A stretch of DNA of 64,000 nt from Cacajao melanocephalus (taxonomy: Eukaryota; Chordata; Mammalia; Primates; Pitheciidae), in the NCBI GenBank assembly GCA_963573385.1, contig CAUYLG010052173.1, positions 23,838-87,837 on the forward strand, given 5' to 3'. The stretch's first letter is position 1. Each line of letters begins with the position of its first letter. The notes under the pieces were generated by a model. The model worked only from the letters and a program-made list of their open reading frames with translations, was not told the origin of the DNA and searched no databases. The position numbers and the translations under genes are program-made. Below, piece after piece: positions 13,331 through 25,145 of the stretch.

Positions 13331-13759
13331 ACCTCCATGGTCTAATGGGTCCCAACCCACAAATTGAAAATAACCCTGGATTTGAGCCTGGCAAGGCCCT
13401 TTGTGCTGCGCCTCTGTGAACTGCATCTGTCCTTCACGAAGCAGCGATGTCAGTGTCTCCCTGAAAGCTGGAGCAACAGAAGGGCTGTATATGATGCAAG
13501 CAGGTGTGCCCAGGTGTATGTGGCTCAGGAGGGTGTCATAGGCTCTGGTTTGTCATAGCAAACCAGAGTTCTGTTTGCTCATAAAGCCCATCTTGAATCC
13601 CACTTCCTAAGAAGTTCTTTACGCAAAGGCTCGTCCTGTCTGCACCCTGGGATGATGCCCCCACCCCCTCAGCCAGATGCCCTTCTGTGGTGCTCTGGTG
13701 GTTCTGCCTGACTTGAGCCAGTAGCTTATTTGCCATGACAGCAGCCTTTTCCCAGCCCT

Positions 13760-14060
13760 GTTTTTGTTTGTTTGTTTGTTTGTTTGTTTTTGACAGAGTC
13801 TTGCTCTGCCACCCGGGCTGGAGTGCAGTGGTGCCATCTCAGCATACTGCAACCTCTGCCCCCCCAGGTTCAAACAATTCTCCTGCATCAGCCTCCTGGG
13901 CAGCAGGGACTAAAGGTGCCCAGCTAATTTTTGTATTTTTAGTAGAGATGGGGTTTCACCATGTTGGCCAGGCTGGTTTAAAACTTCTGACATCAGGTGA
14001 TCCAACCCCCTCGGCCTCCAAAAGTGCTAGGATTACAGGCGTGAGCCACTACACTCGGCC
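13760..14060 (-). mobile_element. Alu (antisense) with (TTTG)n tail
   Basis: The tail has become gtttgtttgtttgtttgttt; the body runs from gacagagtcttgctctgcc to cactacactcggcc. It lacks part of the region between the two arms (aggtgcccagctaattttt). Confidence 0.93.
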
Positions 14061-15539
14061 CCCACCCCTGTTTTGATTGCTGGGAGTTCTCCAGCCCTAG
14101 CCTCCTCCCCAGGGGTCCTCGCTGCCCCCAGGGCTGTGCTCATCTTTGGGAAGAGGCCCTGGTGTCTCACTTGCCGTAGATCCAGCTCTGACCTGAATGG
14201 TAGCTACTTTAACCCTCACTCCTCCTCTTTATTAATGTTCATTAGTTGGTTTCACCCCTTTTCGTTTCTTCTTGGAGGAATATTATTAAGTACCCAGCTG
14301 TGAATTGCTTTAGGAATTATCCTGCCCACACAGCCCCTAGAGGATAGGCCTTCTTTGGTGTATCTTAAAGCCCTTCAGGACTCAACACATTGTTTAAATG
14401 AAGCTATAAAACGGAGTGCCACAAGACAGGATCCGGGTGTAACCAGGCAGGTCTCTAGTTATTTAGAAGTAGCGCGCTGGCCATTTGCACCTGCGTTCTG
14501 TGCCCTCTCCCCGCCATGCATCCAGGCTGTGTGGCAGTGTGCTCATCCCACTCTTCACAACAGAGATGTGAGCACAGTTATCTTTATAGAAGAGAAAGCT
14601 GGGGCAGGGAAGTTAGTACCTCACAGAGTCACAAAGCTTATTGGTGGTAGGGGAGGGACGAGAAAACTCGGAGGTTAAGTTAAACGTTTGGTGGAGGGTC
14701 AGATCAGTTGGACTCCTAGGTCCCAAGGAACTCAGGACTCTTTTGGATTATGTACATGCGTATGGTTTTTTAAAACATGAAACAATCTTGTGCTTTTGGC
14801 ACTCTAGTCTAATCAGGCCTTCATGGCCTCTTAATTCAGCTGATTCTTGGGATACCCGGCAGTTCCCTAACTGGAACGTCTGTTAGGACTCTGTGACCCT
14901 TTGGTCACATGTGCGGTGAATAGTCCCAAAGGCAGTGGGAACCTTTGGCGGTGACAAGGAACCTGGCTCCCCAGGATCTACCGCTTTATTCAGGAGATGT
15001 TTGCTCACTGAATTAATGAGAAAATAAAAAGGCTGACTACTCTGACTTTTGGGGTTTGAGAGTGATAATTAGTCTTACCTCTCCCCCTGCCTCCCAGTGG
15101 AATCAGCTGGAAGATTAACTCAGAAATCACAGGGCCAGCTCTATTTTTGGTAAGGTTAAATTGGAAACCGTCTTGGCCTGTGGTTTCCTACTCCTCCTCC
15201 ATCACTTCTCTCCCAACCCAATAACTTCTCCGCCCAGTGCTGGTGGCCCTGCCCTCAGGGACAGCTGGCCAGTTTCAGTGTATTGTTGCTGCAGGCTGCA
15301 AAGAGGCAGAACAGGAAGAGAGAGGCCATACCTGGAGATTCTTGGTAGATGAATGTGGCCCAGCAGGTGTCAGACTGAAGTCACTGAGTGAAGAATGAGT
15401 GACAGGCTGCAAGTGTCCCCCCTTATTTTCCCTCCTGGGGATGGAGTGACATCCTCTCCCCTCTGTGGAAGTGTTTCCCCCACCATGGACTGGAAAGGAT
15501 GCTGTCAGGCCTGGCGTTGAACTAAGATGTCTCTGCAGA

Positions 15540-15720
15540 CACTGAACGTTCCCCAGCTCTGTCTGACACCTGTGAGGCAGATATTCCCACTGCACAGATA
15601 GGGAAGCCGAGGCTTGAAGAGCCCAGGGCACTTGCCCAGGATCACCCAGCCAACAGAGATCACGGGGAGATGCAGACCTTGGTCTCGGTCTCTTTCTTCC
15701 CAGAGCTGAACTCCTTGCTC
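15540..15720 (+). mobile_element. MIR-like remnant
   Basis: tgtgaggcagatattcccac...gatagggaagccgaggcttga...ggcacttgcccaggatcacccag follows the MIR order but is diverged. Confidence 0.55.
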
Positions 15721-17288
15721 TGCCCACCTGCAGCCTCCTGTTTTCCACCCAGTGACTTCCCCCTGGAGCCTTGTTCCTGCTTCTACCCTCCTCTCAATCC
15801 CCACAGTGAGGACAATGCCCATGACAAGTGTCATATTCCTTTCTTTGTGCCCCTGGTGGTGTTTGCATTTTGGTGGCAGGTCCCAAGGAGAAGCACCTCT
15901 TATCTTCTGAGGGCAGATGTGGTGGGCTCACACTGCAGGCTGGCCTCAAAACAGCCCCTTCTCTCCTGCCAGGACCGATAGCAGAACTTAAGCCCAGGGA
16001 TCATGTACTGGGGTGTGTGCAAGTTCATCTGTCAGACAGGAATGTCAGGAGGGGGCTGTCGGGGACTTTGGGAGACTCATGGGCAAATAGGCCTGGTGCT
16101 GGGGAGGTTCTGATGGCCCAGCAGGAATGTTGGCCTTCTGGCTTCATGTCCTGCCTAGGCGTCAGCTAAGCATGGATTGGAGCTGGATTGCCTGTCGCCA
16201 CTTGGCCCCTGTGCCCACTGTGCCAAGCTGAGATGAGAACCAGCCTGACACATGGTTCCAGGCAGCTTTGGTTCCCGTGGTCTTCAGATGCATCTTAAAC
16301 TCTGTTTTGTAGCAGAGGAAACTGCTCCTGTCCTGTGAGATCGGTGCTGAAACGTAGTCTGCTCTGGTTTAAGGGAAGGAGTTTAAGGTCACTCTGTGGA
16401 GTCCCCGACTAGGAAGGCTGGGTCCCAAACGTCCACTATGACTTCATAGTGAACCCAGGAGTTCAAGACCCCCTACCAAGGCTGGGGGTCTTCACCACCA
16501 GGAGAGGGGTGTGACTATGGTGCTCCACAGAGCCCTGGAGGGCTGATCCAAGGCCATTGCAGACAGAATCCTCTGCTGTCAGAGCTGGAAGGGGCCTGAG
16601 GTTGTATGGTTCAGCTCCCCTCATCTGCCAGAAGAAACAGCCCAGGGAGAGGAGGTGACTTCTCAAGGCCTTCAGCAAGTTGCGTGAAGATCAGAGCGCG
16701 TGTGGCATCCAGAGTCCTGGTCTGTCGCTCATCCCACGGGCCAGAGCCAGTGCTGTTCACGCTCAGCCTGCCTCTGGTCATTGCTTAATTATCCTTGTTA
16801 ATGAAGGAGAAAGGAGGCCTGGAAATACCAAAAGTGATTGTATTCATGGTCACACATTTTTCTTCATAATGGCATTTGACTCTGGCTCATTTGCAGGCCC
16901 TTCCTGGGCAGTGAGGGGTGCTTTTCACTGTGCGGGTAGCAGTTGCTCTCTTGACACCTGTACTGGTTTTCTGAATTTCTGTTGAGCTCATTATCAGTAT
17001 TCTGGGGTCTGCTATTCTCCCTTGGTGTCATGCTTGTTTCTTCAGTCCATCATTTATGAGTGGCTGCTGGGCAGTGCCTTGTTTTGTGCCACTTAGACTA
17101 TAAACTCTTTGGGGGCTGGGACTCCCTCCTTCTGTTCCTTTTGTGTACCCAGGATCTAGAATGGTCCTGAGCTTCTCAAGGCTGAATAAGTGCTTGTTGA
17201 GTAGAGGATGGCCATGGGGAGGCTGGGCAGGGTGTGAGGCCCAGCCATCCCTGTAACTAGATGTGGTCTCTCTCCTGCCTGTGACCAG

Positions 17289-17356
17289 GGTGCAGCATGT
17301 GCAAGAGGATGATGCCGCATTTCCAGAAGGCTGCGACTCAGCTGCGAGGACACGCT
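17289..17356 (+). CDS. PDIA5: PDIA5 exon 8 (WCSMC active site 1, residues ~181-203)
   Basis: 68 bases after gaccag and before gtaagt. GG completes Trp181, then CSMCKRMMPHFQKAATQL and RGHA. CSMC at 182-185 is the redox pair of the first catalytic domain. It departs from the canonical PDI motif CGHC by Ser-Met between the cysteines, which probably changes its redox potential. The helix that follows keeps the usual K/R-x-M-x-P pattern. The exon ends in phase 0. Confidence 0.96.
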
Positions 17357-18205
17357 GTAAGTGAAGCACCATTGTCCAGCAGGGCTGGGCCACTCTTGGG
17401 CTTGGCAGGGGAAGGGTGCTGCATGGGGGGTAGGGGGCAGGTTTTGAGATGGTGAGGATGATTGACCCTGCTGTCTGGGCCGTTGTTGAATCGAAGCCTT
17501 GCATGAAGCTCAGAGACCTGTTCTCTGTGATTGTTGAGAACTCTACCAAGTTGCTGGGACCAGGAGAGTTTGACACCTGCCAAAGGCCAGTGATGAAATA
17601 GGACACCAGCAAGATGCACATGTGGCATTGTCGGGGAGCCAGGGACTGAAGTCAGAACATCGTGGGTCCAGAATTTTGAGACCTGGGCTCCAAGTGAGCT
17701 GGGGCAGCTGCTGTGGAGCCTGTTGGCAAAGAAGAGGGTGCAATGACCTTAGGGGTGGACCAGAAGCATAAAGTGGGCTTACATAGGCAGCGCCTTATCC
17801 AGGCTTCCCAGGCTCTGGTTCCTGTAGGGCTGGAAGAATGGTGGAAACCAGAGTTGGACAAGGTGGATCTGGATGGGAGTGAGAGACCTGGAAATTCAGG
17901 CATTCTTCCAGGAGGGAGTGTAGGGAAGAATAGGCAGAATGGAGACACGTATGTCCTAGGGATGCCTCCCTCTAGGAAACAGGAGGAGAAAGAGAAGCCG
18001 CTAAGGAAACGGGCCTTCAGAGAAGTAGGAGCAGCTGGGATGGGGCGGAGAGGTAGGAGGGGAGCCTGGAGTGTTCAGGGGGAGAAGAGAGCTGGGAGGG
18101 GGACAGACTCCACCCAGAAGGGCCAAGAGTCGGTCACCAAGTGCTCCCTGCTACCTCAGTGTTCCTCCACCCTGCCAGGCTTTTTGGTTCTCTGCCATGT
18201 GCCTA

Positions 18206-18900
18206 TTATTTTTTCATTGTGGTAAGAAACATGTGACATTACATTGACCATTTTAGCCATTTCTAAATGTAGAGTTCAGTGGCATTAAGTATATTTACAT
18301 TGTTGTGCAACCTTTCTCTAGAACTTTTTCATTTTCCAAAACAGAAATATATCCACTAAATACGAATTCTGCCTTCCCACCTAACCCCTGCCCTTGGTAA
18401 ACTGCCTTTCAACTTTCTGTTTCTATGTGTGTGTCTATGTTTATACATGTAGTTTGTCTGTTTTAGAGACAGGGTCCCACTATGTTGCCCAGGTTGGATA
18501 TGAACTCCTGGCTTAAGTGATCCTCCTGTCTTAGCCTCCTGAGTGGCTGGGACTTCAGGTGTGTGGTATCTGGCCAGGCCTATTTCTATGATTTTGACTA
18601 TTTTAAGTACTTATATGAGTGGGATCTATAGTATTTGTCTTTTCTGTGACTGGCTTATTTTGCTTAGCGTTATATTCTCAAGGTTCATTCATGTAGCATG
18701 CCATAGGATTTCCTTCTTTTTTTAGGACTGAATTATATTCCATTGTACGTACCTACCACATTTTGTTTATACACTCATCTGTTGATGAGTTGCTTCCAGC
18801 TTTCTTGGCTGTTGCAAATAATGCTGCAATGAACATGGGTGTGCAAATACCTCTTTGGGATCCTGCTTCTAATTCCTTCAGATATCTGTTTGTCCATTTT
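18206..18900 (-). mobile_element. old L1 3' end (antisense) interrupted by an Alu monomer
   Basis: It has taagaaacatgtgacattacattgaccatttta...cattaagtatatttacattgttgtgcaacc and, after the insert, atattccattgtacgtacctaccacattttg...ttgcaaataatgctgcaatgaaca. All of it is antisense L1 3' sequence, and it is paralogous to 61263-62070. Confidence 0.82.
18461..18580 (-). mobile_element. Alu-type monomer inside old L1 (antisense)
   Basis: gttttagagacagggtcccactatgttgcccagg...ggctgggacttcaggtgtgtgg is one Alu arm nested in the L1 remnant. Confidence 0.75.
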
Positions 18901-20040
18901 TACACTTACCCTGAGTAGCAGAAGTGTCTTGTTTTGATGGCAACATAAAAACAGCTGTCGGCTCCTCTAGGGAGCGTGGAGAAATCTATACATCTTTCAT
19001 GAAAGGTTATCGAGAGGAGCCATCTCTGTGGTGTGGCCAAAGCCCCATTAGGGGAGATCTGAGGTCCTGAAACTGCATCATGATCTTTGTGGATCAATTA
19101 AGTGGTGATTAGCTCGAAGCCAACTTAAAAAGTTAAAGTGGCAGCACCTGGCATGGAGGCGGCCCCACTTGCCAGCTGCAAGATGGGGCTGCAGAGAACC
19201 AGTGCTTTCTCTTTTGACCTCATTCTGGGGTAACACTGAGGTCCTACTTGCTTCTCACCAATGAATTTTTAGCAACTTGCCCGGAGTCGTTTGGCCTTGG
19301 GGCACACATACATCACTCCAGGGAAGTTTCACTTCACATTATTGGGGCCTCAATAGACACCATATTTTAAGATTATTTAGCCTGGAGAAAAGACTTAATT
19401 ACAGTGTTCTCTCTGCCTGCACCTGCATACACTTGGAAAGCTGCTCAGCTCAACTTCCCGAATTCTTTGCTGTGGAAGGTAAACAGCTTAGCCCCAAATC
19501 AGATCACACGTTATCCCAGCCAGAGCCACTGAAGCAGAAGAGGACTTGATGCCGATCTCAAGAGGGCTTGATGCCGGTCTCGTACATCTTGTGAGCCTTT
19601 ATCAGCCAACGATGCATCTATTGCCAAACTCAGTATCCTTCCAGGCCCCTTCCCACGCTGCCACAGAGCTTGTCCCTGCCACGCACAGCCAGACATGTTC
19701 ATCTTTGCTTTTGTTCCAGATCACTTTGTTCACCACTTGGTACTAATTATGATATGTGAGTTTCTTGAGTACAGGAGCTGTGTTCATGTCTGTTTCTTTA
19801 GCACATACCATGGGGCCAAGCTCACAGTAGATACCCAGTATATGCTGATGAATGAATAGGCTTGTGGCTCATCACTCCTGGGTATGTTTTATTTTAAGCT
19901 CTATATTAAGAGTAATGTTCCTTTCTTTTAAAGGAATTCAGAGCATTTGTTATTAAGGACAGAAGCATAGTGGGACGGACATTTGTAGGACAGGTTATAA
20001 GGTTAACCCCAAAGACCACTTGTGTTAATACTAGCTTCTG

Positions 20041-20334
20041 GCAGGGCATGGTAGCTCACACCTCTATTCCCAGTGCTTTGGGAGGCCAAGGCGAGAGGAT
20101 CACTTGAGGCCAGGAGCTAGAGACCAGCCTGGGAAACGTAGTAAGACCCTATGTCTACAAAAAAATTTAAAAATTAGCTGGGGGCAATGGCATATGCCTG
20201 TAGTCAGTCCTAGCTATTTGGGAGGCTGAGGTGGGAGGATCACTTGAGCCCAGGAGTTCAAGGCTGCAGTGAGCTATGATTGCACCATGCTCTGGGCGAC
20301 AGAGCAAGATCCTGTCTCTAAAAAAAGAAAAAAA
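20041..20334 (+). mobile_element. Alu (sense, full dimer)
   Basis: From gcagggcatggtagctcacacc to tctctaaaaaaagaaaaaaat. Flanked by imperfect duplications: ctagcttctg before and ccagcttctg after. Confidence 0.95.
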
Positions 20335-21954
20335 TGAACTCCAGCTTCTGCCTGGGCCCAGGTCTAGAAAATATAAAAGTTACCTCTTCCAGTTCCCTCA
20401 ACATTACAGAAAAGTCAGAGGTATTGTCTACGAAGCTGGGCAAGTCAAGCTGTGACCAGGTGTTGGCTGCCTTGACCTAGGGCATCTGGGTTGTGTAAAC
20501 TCATTTCTTTGTGTGTGTATTGCTTGGGGTTTGTTTTATTCAATTTTCCCCTTCATTTCCTAGGAAAGCATCTTCTGGAAAGTTCTATCTTTTTCCTACC
20601 TACATAAAGGGGAAGGCTCCTGGCCACTGCAGGCATCACCCACACAGGAGGCCCCTAGAGGCTAGGGCTTACTCTGCAGGGGCAGCTCCCCAGAAACTGG
20701 GGACTGGGCTGGAGGGGTTGAGTGACCACAGGTGTCAATTGTTTTTGTTTTCACACACAGAGAAGAGGTGGGACTAAGAAATGGGCCGTTGTTCCCCAGA
20801 AATCAAAGCTCATCCTCTCCCCACTGCTGAAACACAGTTGGATTAGGACCTTCTGTCTCCTCTTCATCTCTGTCATCCTTGAGCCTTTTTGGCTGGCTCT
20901 GTCTCTGGCAAGGGTCAAAAATCTTCCTCCTCTACAGAATTCTTGGGAGGTATTCAACCTGATGATACCATTAGGAAGGAAGGCATGCCAGGTCAGGGAT
21001 GCACAGCCTTTGCCATTTCCAAACTTAGGGCTGCCTCTTTTTTGCTGTCATTGACGTCTGGTGACTCATCACGTCTGTTCCATCTACTCCTGCTAGTTGA
21101 CATTCTCATTAGCAACCATGCTGCCCCCTGTCTCAGAGCAGCGGTCAGAACAAGCCCTGTCTCCAACTGCCTCCTCTTCCCAGCCTTGCCAGTTATTGAC
21201 ATCTGACTCCCCATGAGGTCATGCTCATTCAAGGAAATGCATGACCGCGTGGGGAGTTGGGACTCAAACCCAGGCGTCCAGAGCCCAGAGCCACCGCGCC
21301 CTGTTGCTGCTGCACTTGGCAAGGTGTCTGAGAAGGCAGACGGTCCAACTTCCTGTGCAGAAATCTCAGACTGTCTCATTCCTGGGAGAATAAAAAATAT
21401 AGACCCTAGCAGGTGTACAATGAAGAGTTTTGCAAGAAAGAAAGATTCAGAAATGAAATAGGGACCATATGGGCATTGAATATGGAGCTGGATTTTAGCC
21501 TATATTCAATGGAATTGGAAGGTTTTGTGCAGGGAAGTGATGTAATGAGCGAGGAGGACGTGTAAGATTAATCTGTAATGAATGTGCACTGACATTGGGG
21601 AGATCAATTAGGCAGGAAGAAAAGGACTTTTCAAGTAGACAAATATTACTGGAACAGGCCACTGGAGCAGTCTGGGAAATGAGCAGAATGACTTTTATAG
21701 AGTGTTCCAGGGCTTCAAGTAAATTCAATTCAAATTTGTTCTTCCTGTATTATTTGCTATATCCTAAAATGGGCTAGGAAAAAAAAATCAGTGATTTAGT
21801 GAGCATTTATTGTGTGCCTGCTGTATGTGAGGCCTTGTGCTAGGGACTTGAGACAATTGGAAAGATATCCAGGTGCCTCTAGGGATGGAGGGGCCAGAGG
21901 ACAGTAGCTTTCATCACCAGGAAGACTCGGTAGGAAGTAAGGAAGATGACAGTT

Positions 21955-22095
21955 ACTGAGCTCCAGTTTTGTGCTGAAACCTCTGACACAGGTCATCTCA
22001 TTTAGTTCTCTAAAGAGTCCTGTGATGGTCACATCTTCCAGCAAGGGACCTCAGTGAGGGTGAGTGACTTGCCCAAGGTCACATGACTCATGAGG
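21955..22095 (+). mobile_element. MIR (sense)
   Basis: Contains tcatctcatttagttctctaaagag...gagtgacttgcccaaggtcacatgac, the MIR core and tail. Confidence 0.75.
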
Positions 22096-22339
22096 GAAGC
22101 TGTCTTTGCAATCAAATTTATTGTCCACTGAAACCACTATTTATTTTTCTCTTGCTATGTGTCCTTGTATATTTGTCAGTAAAGTTCAGCTTCCTGGGTT
22201 TCTTCTCTTTGCTTCTGTAACTGCTGCTGGCTTTTTGACTCACTTTTTTCTCTCTTCTATGCCACTCTGCTTTGTGGAATGGCCTTCCTGTGTCTGGCCA
22301 TTCTGTCTGTGTTCTCTGCTGAGGCAGATTCAAAGTCCT

Positions 22340-22555
22340 GGCTGGGCATGGTGGCTCCTGCCTGTCATCCCAGTGCTTTGGGAGGTCGAAGTGGGAGGAT
22401 CACTTGAGCCCAGGAGTTGGAGACCAGCCTGGGCAACAGCAAGACCTCGTCTCTACCAAAAAGAAAAAAAAATATTAGCCGGACATAGTGGCACACACCT
22501 GTGGTCCCAACTACTGAGGAGGCTGAGGTGGGAGGATTGCTCGAGCCCAGGAGTT
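22340..22555 (+). mobile_element. Alu (sense), 5' part of an interrupted element
   Basis: Begins gctgggcatggtggctcctg and runs to gagcccaggagtt, where ordinary Alu sequence stops. The 3' end of the same Alu appears 240 bases later. Confidence 0.9.
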
Positions 22556-22795
22556 ACAGTTATGGAGCTGGATTTTAGCCTATATTCAATGGAACTGGAA
22601 GATTTTGTGCAGGATTTCTTCACTCTGCTTCTGCAACTGCTGCTGGCTTTTTTGACTTACTTTCTCTCACTTCTATGGCACTCTGCTTTGTGGAGCAGCC
22701 TTCCTGTGTCTGGCCATTCTAGCTGCCTTCTCTGGTGAGAGCAGATTCAAAGTCCTAGCTGGGCATGGTGGCTTATGCCTGTCATCCCAGAGCTT
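22556..22795 (+). repeat. locally templated insertion inside an Alu
   Basis: 22561-22613 copies 21481-21533 (51 of 53 bases identical). 22615-22794 copies about 22199-22375 at roughly 88% identity, including the first 35 or so bases of the same Alu. The two copied blocks abut. Confidence 0.88.
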
Positions 22796-22869
22796 TTGTG
22801 CTGTGAGCTATGATCATGCCACTGCACTCCAGCCTGGGTGACAGAGTGAAACCCTGTCTCCAAAAAAAA
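22796..22869 (+). mobile_element. Alu, 3' remnant of the interrupted element
   Basis: tgtgagctatgatcatgccactgcactccagcc...ccctgtctccaaaaaaaa is the last part of an Alu right arm, in the same orientation as 22340-22555. Confidence 0.9.
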
Positions 22870-23753
22870 TTTGTTTTTAATTTCTACAGACTCCTCCTTC
22901 CTAGTTCCTGATCCATCCCTAGAGAAGAAGGTTCCTGCTTCAGGAAACAGGGAGTTTTAGGGGATTCTTTGAGTCGGTCTTAGTGTTTAGCTACATCATG
23001 TTACCCAGCTACTAAAATATTCTTTCTGATTCAGGGATAGTGGACAGGTAAACCTCTGGAGTCAGAATATGTACAGAATTCTGAGACGATAATCCAGGCA
23101 GCCTGTGGGTAATGGTCACCAACAAGAGGAAACACCGGGGAGGCACAGCATGGCCTGGAGGGAGGAGAGTGAGGCAGGCACCTCATTTCTCATGTTGTGT
23201 TATGAGAGTCACATGGCCTCCCTGGCCGCGTACGAGCTGTGAGGTTTGAAAACATCACACTCAAGCCTAGGTGGGCAAACCGTGAGGTATCCAGGAGGGT
23301 GTCTAAGGATGTTGTGCAAAGCTGAATGGGCATACAAAAGCCACTTATTAGGAAAGAATACAACCCAAGTTGACATGAGCAGAGAAACAGGCGTAACGCA
23401 TCCTTGGCAGTGGCCCCTCTCTGAGAGCATTTTGAACTTGGTGGCAAGGCCAGGCTTCTTCCGCAACCCTCAGAGCATTGGCTTTGCTCTGGGGTGGTTC
23501 TTCCTGCAGAGAGGCAGTGGGAGCAAGTGTGCGGAGTGCAGCACTCTGCCAAGCTGCCCGCCTTCTCCAGCGCCAGGTCGTGATTCCCGGCTGGCTTCAC
23601 TGGCCTTGTTTCCCAGCAGCCCTGATACACATTGGTCTGTGGGGCTTTGTCCTGTATGTCTTTCTGGTGGGACAGCAGCTGGACAGATGGGTGTGGATCA
23701 GAGGGTGTCTGTGGGGCACAGGCTCCACACGGCTGTTCTCTGCTTCCTCCCAG

Positions 23754-23845
23754 GTGCTGGCCGGGATGAATGTCCACTCCTCTGAATTTGAAAACATCAA
23801 GGAGGAGTACAGCGTGCGTGGCTACCCCACCATCTGCTATTTTGA
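23754..23845 (+). CDS. PDIA5: PDIA5 exon 9 (residues ~204-233)
   Basis: 92 bases between ctcccag and gtacgt: 30 codons plus two bases of Glu234. It covers the third strand and helix of catalytic domain 1 (VLAGMNVHSSEFENIKEEYS) and the loop RGYPT, whose Pro is the cis-proline facing the CxxC. His after NV and Tyr in RGYPT differ from the human residues as I remember them (Tyr and Phe). Confidence 0.95.
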
Positions 23846-23959
23846 GTACGTCCCCCACTTTCCTTCTAAAGCTCGCTTCCCTCCCGGGTGATTGACCACA
23901 ATCTCAGGGTGGCATTTGCATCCCTGGCTGAGCCCACGTCGTTTCTCCACGTTTCACAG
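23846..23959 (+). other. PDIA5: intron 9 of PDIA5 (114 bases)
   Basis: A very short phase-2 intron (gtacgt...ttcacag). It has no repeats and no counterpart in the other two catalytic modules. Confidence 0.95.
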
Positions 23960-24031
23960 GAAAGGAAGGTTCTTGTTCCAGTATGAGAACTATGGGTCCA
24001 CAGCCGAGGACATCGTGGAGTGGCTGAAGAA
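23960..24031 (+). CDS. PDIA5: PDIA5 exon 10 (residues ~234-257, end of catalytic domain 1)
   Basis: 72 bases after ttcacag and before gtaagt. One base completes Glu234, then KGRFLFQYENYGSTAEDIVE and WLK, then two bases of Asn258. This is the final beta hairpin and C-terminal helix of domain 1. The intron before it is only 114 bases and has no counterpart in the other two catalytic modules, where one exon (exon 13, 161 bases) covers what exons 9+10 (164 bases) cover here. Confidence 0.95.
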
Positions 24032-24045
24032 GTAAGTGGGGCATG

Positions 24046-24047
<2 letters not shown>

Positions 24048-24086
<39 letters not shown>
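24048..24086. repeat. (TG)n microsatellite next to exon 10 donor
   Basis: About nineteen uninterrupted TG units starting 16 bases after the end of exon 10. Confidence 0.97.
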
Positions 24087-24087
<1 letters not shown>

Positions 24088-24984
24088 GGAGGACATGGAT
24101 CCAGAGGGTGGGGCATCTGCTGGGCCCAGGGGCCACATGGCTCTGGCTGGTAGTTGGGGAAAAGAATGAGGAAGGGAACTGTGGTACGGCCCACAACTGT
24201 CTCTGGCTTGAGTCTAGGTCATTATGGGGATTGTGGGAATTTAGGTTGCAGGATCCGTGAGGATTTGGTGTGACTTTGGCCTGTGATGATCAGACCTGCC
24301 TGGTGTGTTGGGTGGGGAATCTGTCTCCCCTACCTCCATTCTCCACAGACTGAAATTGGGGAGGGGCTGCCTAAGCCTGTCAGCTCTTCTGGAATAGTCA
24401 GGGCCTTTCTGAAATCTTCCAACATTTCACACCAAGTTTCTCCTCAACACATCTATCTGATGGATAGAGGTATTTCTCACCCAGGATACCAGGTTTGAGA
24501 GAGGTTCCACTGCAGGTCTCTCTGAAAGTAGAATTGTCAGTTGAACACTTCTTTCAAACACAACACTGTCTTAGGTGCTGTGAAGGTACTAAGAAATATT
24601 CCAATGCCTTAGGTTTGCTGAGTGCTTTACTGTTCAGCCCCCACAGGCGTGGCTTCAGAGCAACCTGTGATTCGTGTTTTATAACGTGATTGGATCCTTG
24701 TAATGCCAAACTCCACCACCCTGTTGGCCGCTGCCCCCTTACCTGGAGCCCCCACTGTGCTACGCCTGCTGCTTTGTCCTGCCGGATCACCCCATTCCCA
24801 CTTCTCACGAGCTCTTCCACCACAGGCTCACGATGTCCCCTTCTGGAAGCCTCCCCAGGCCACCCTCGCTGAGCACGCACCCTGTTCAGGCTGCGTTCTG
24901 TGTGTCACGAGTTCGGCACTTACCAGCTGCTGCTGCTTCGTGGGTATTTGTGCATACACATTGGAATAACAACAGCCAATCTCC

Positions 24985-25145
24985 TTTGTGGCTGACACTG
25001 TTCTAAGCACTTTACATGGATTCTCATTTAATCCTGACAACAGCACTGTAAGGAAGATGTTATCGTTCTCTTCATTTTATGAATGAGGTCCCTGAGGCAC
25101 AGTGAGGGGGGTGGTGCTGCTGGTAGGCAGTGGCAGGGCCTTAAT
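24985..25145 (+). mobile_element. MIR (sense)
   Basis: gacactgttctaagcactttacatgg, attctcatttaatcctgaca and ggtccctgaggcacagtgag are well-kept MIR segments. Confidence 0.85.

Larger units (their letters stand above)
12267..17288 (+). other. PDIA5: intron 7 of PDIA5
   Basis: 5.0 kb with an antisense MIR (12815-12945), a hAT-like MER remnant (13167-13330), an antisense Alu with a (TTTG)n tail (13760-14060) and MIR-like stretches near 14500-14640 and 15540-15720. It separates the T from the GG of the Trp181 codon. Confidence 0.9.
17357..23753 (+). other. PDIA5: intron 8 of PDIA5
   Basis: 6.4 kb with an old antisense L1 holding an Alu monomer (18206-18900), a sense Alu (20041-20334), a MIR (21955-22095) and the complex Alu with templated insertion (22340-22869). 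Confidence 0.9.

Noticed and set aside
17028..17621. 197-codon open frame on the - strand across exon 8
   Set aside because: Antisense shadow of exon 8 and surrounding intron, without any family resemblance.
22106..22738. 210-codon open frame on the + strand
   Set aside because: It runs through a MIR end, an Alu and the templated insertion; the frame is chance translation of repeats and has no splice or family support.
23190..23858. 222-codon open frame on the - strand across exon 9
   Set aside because: It is antisense to a proven PDIA5 exon, and the rest is intron; no recognisable domain.
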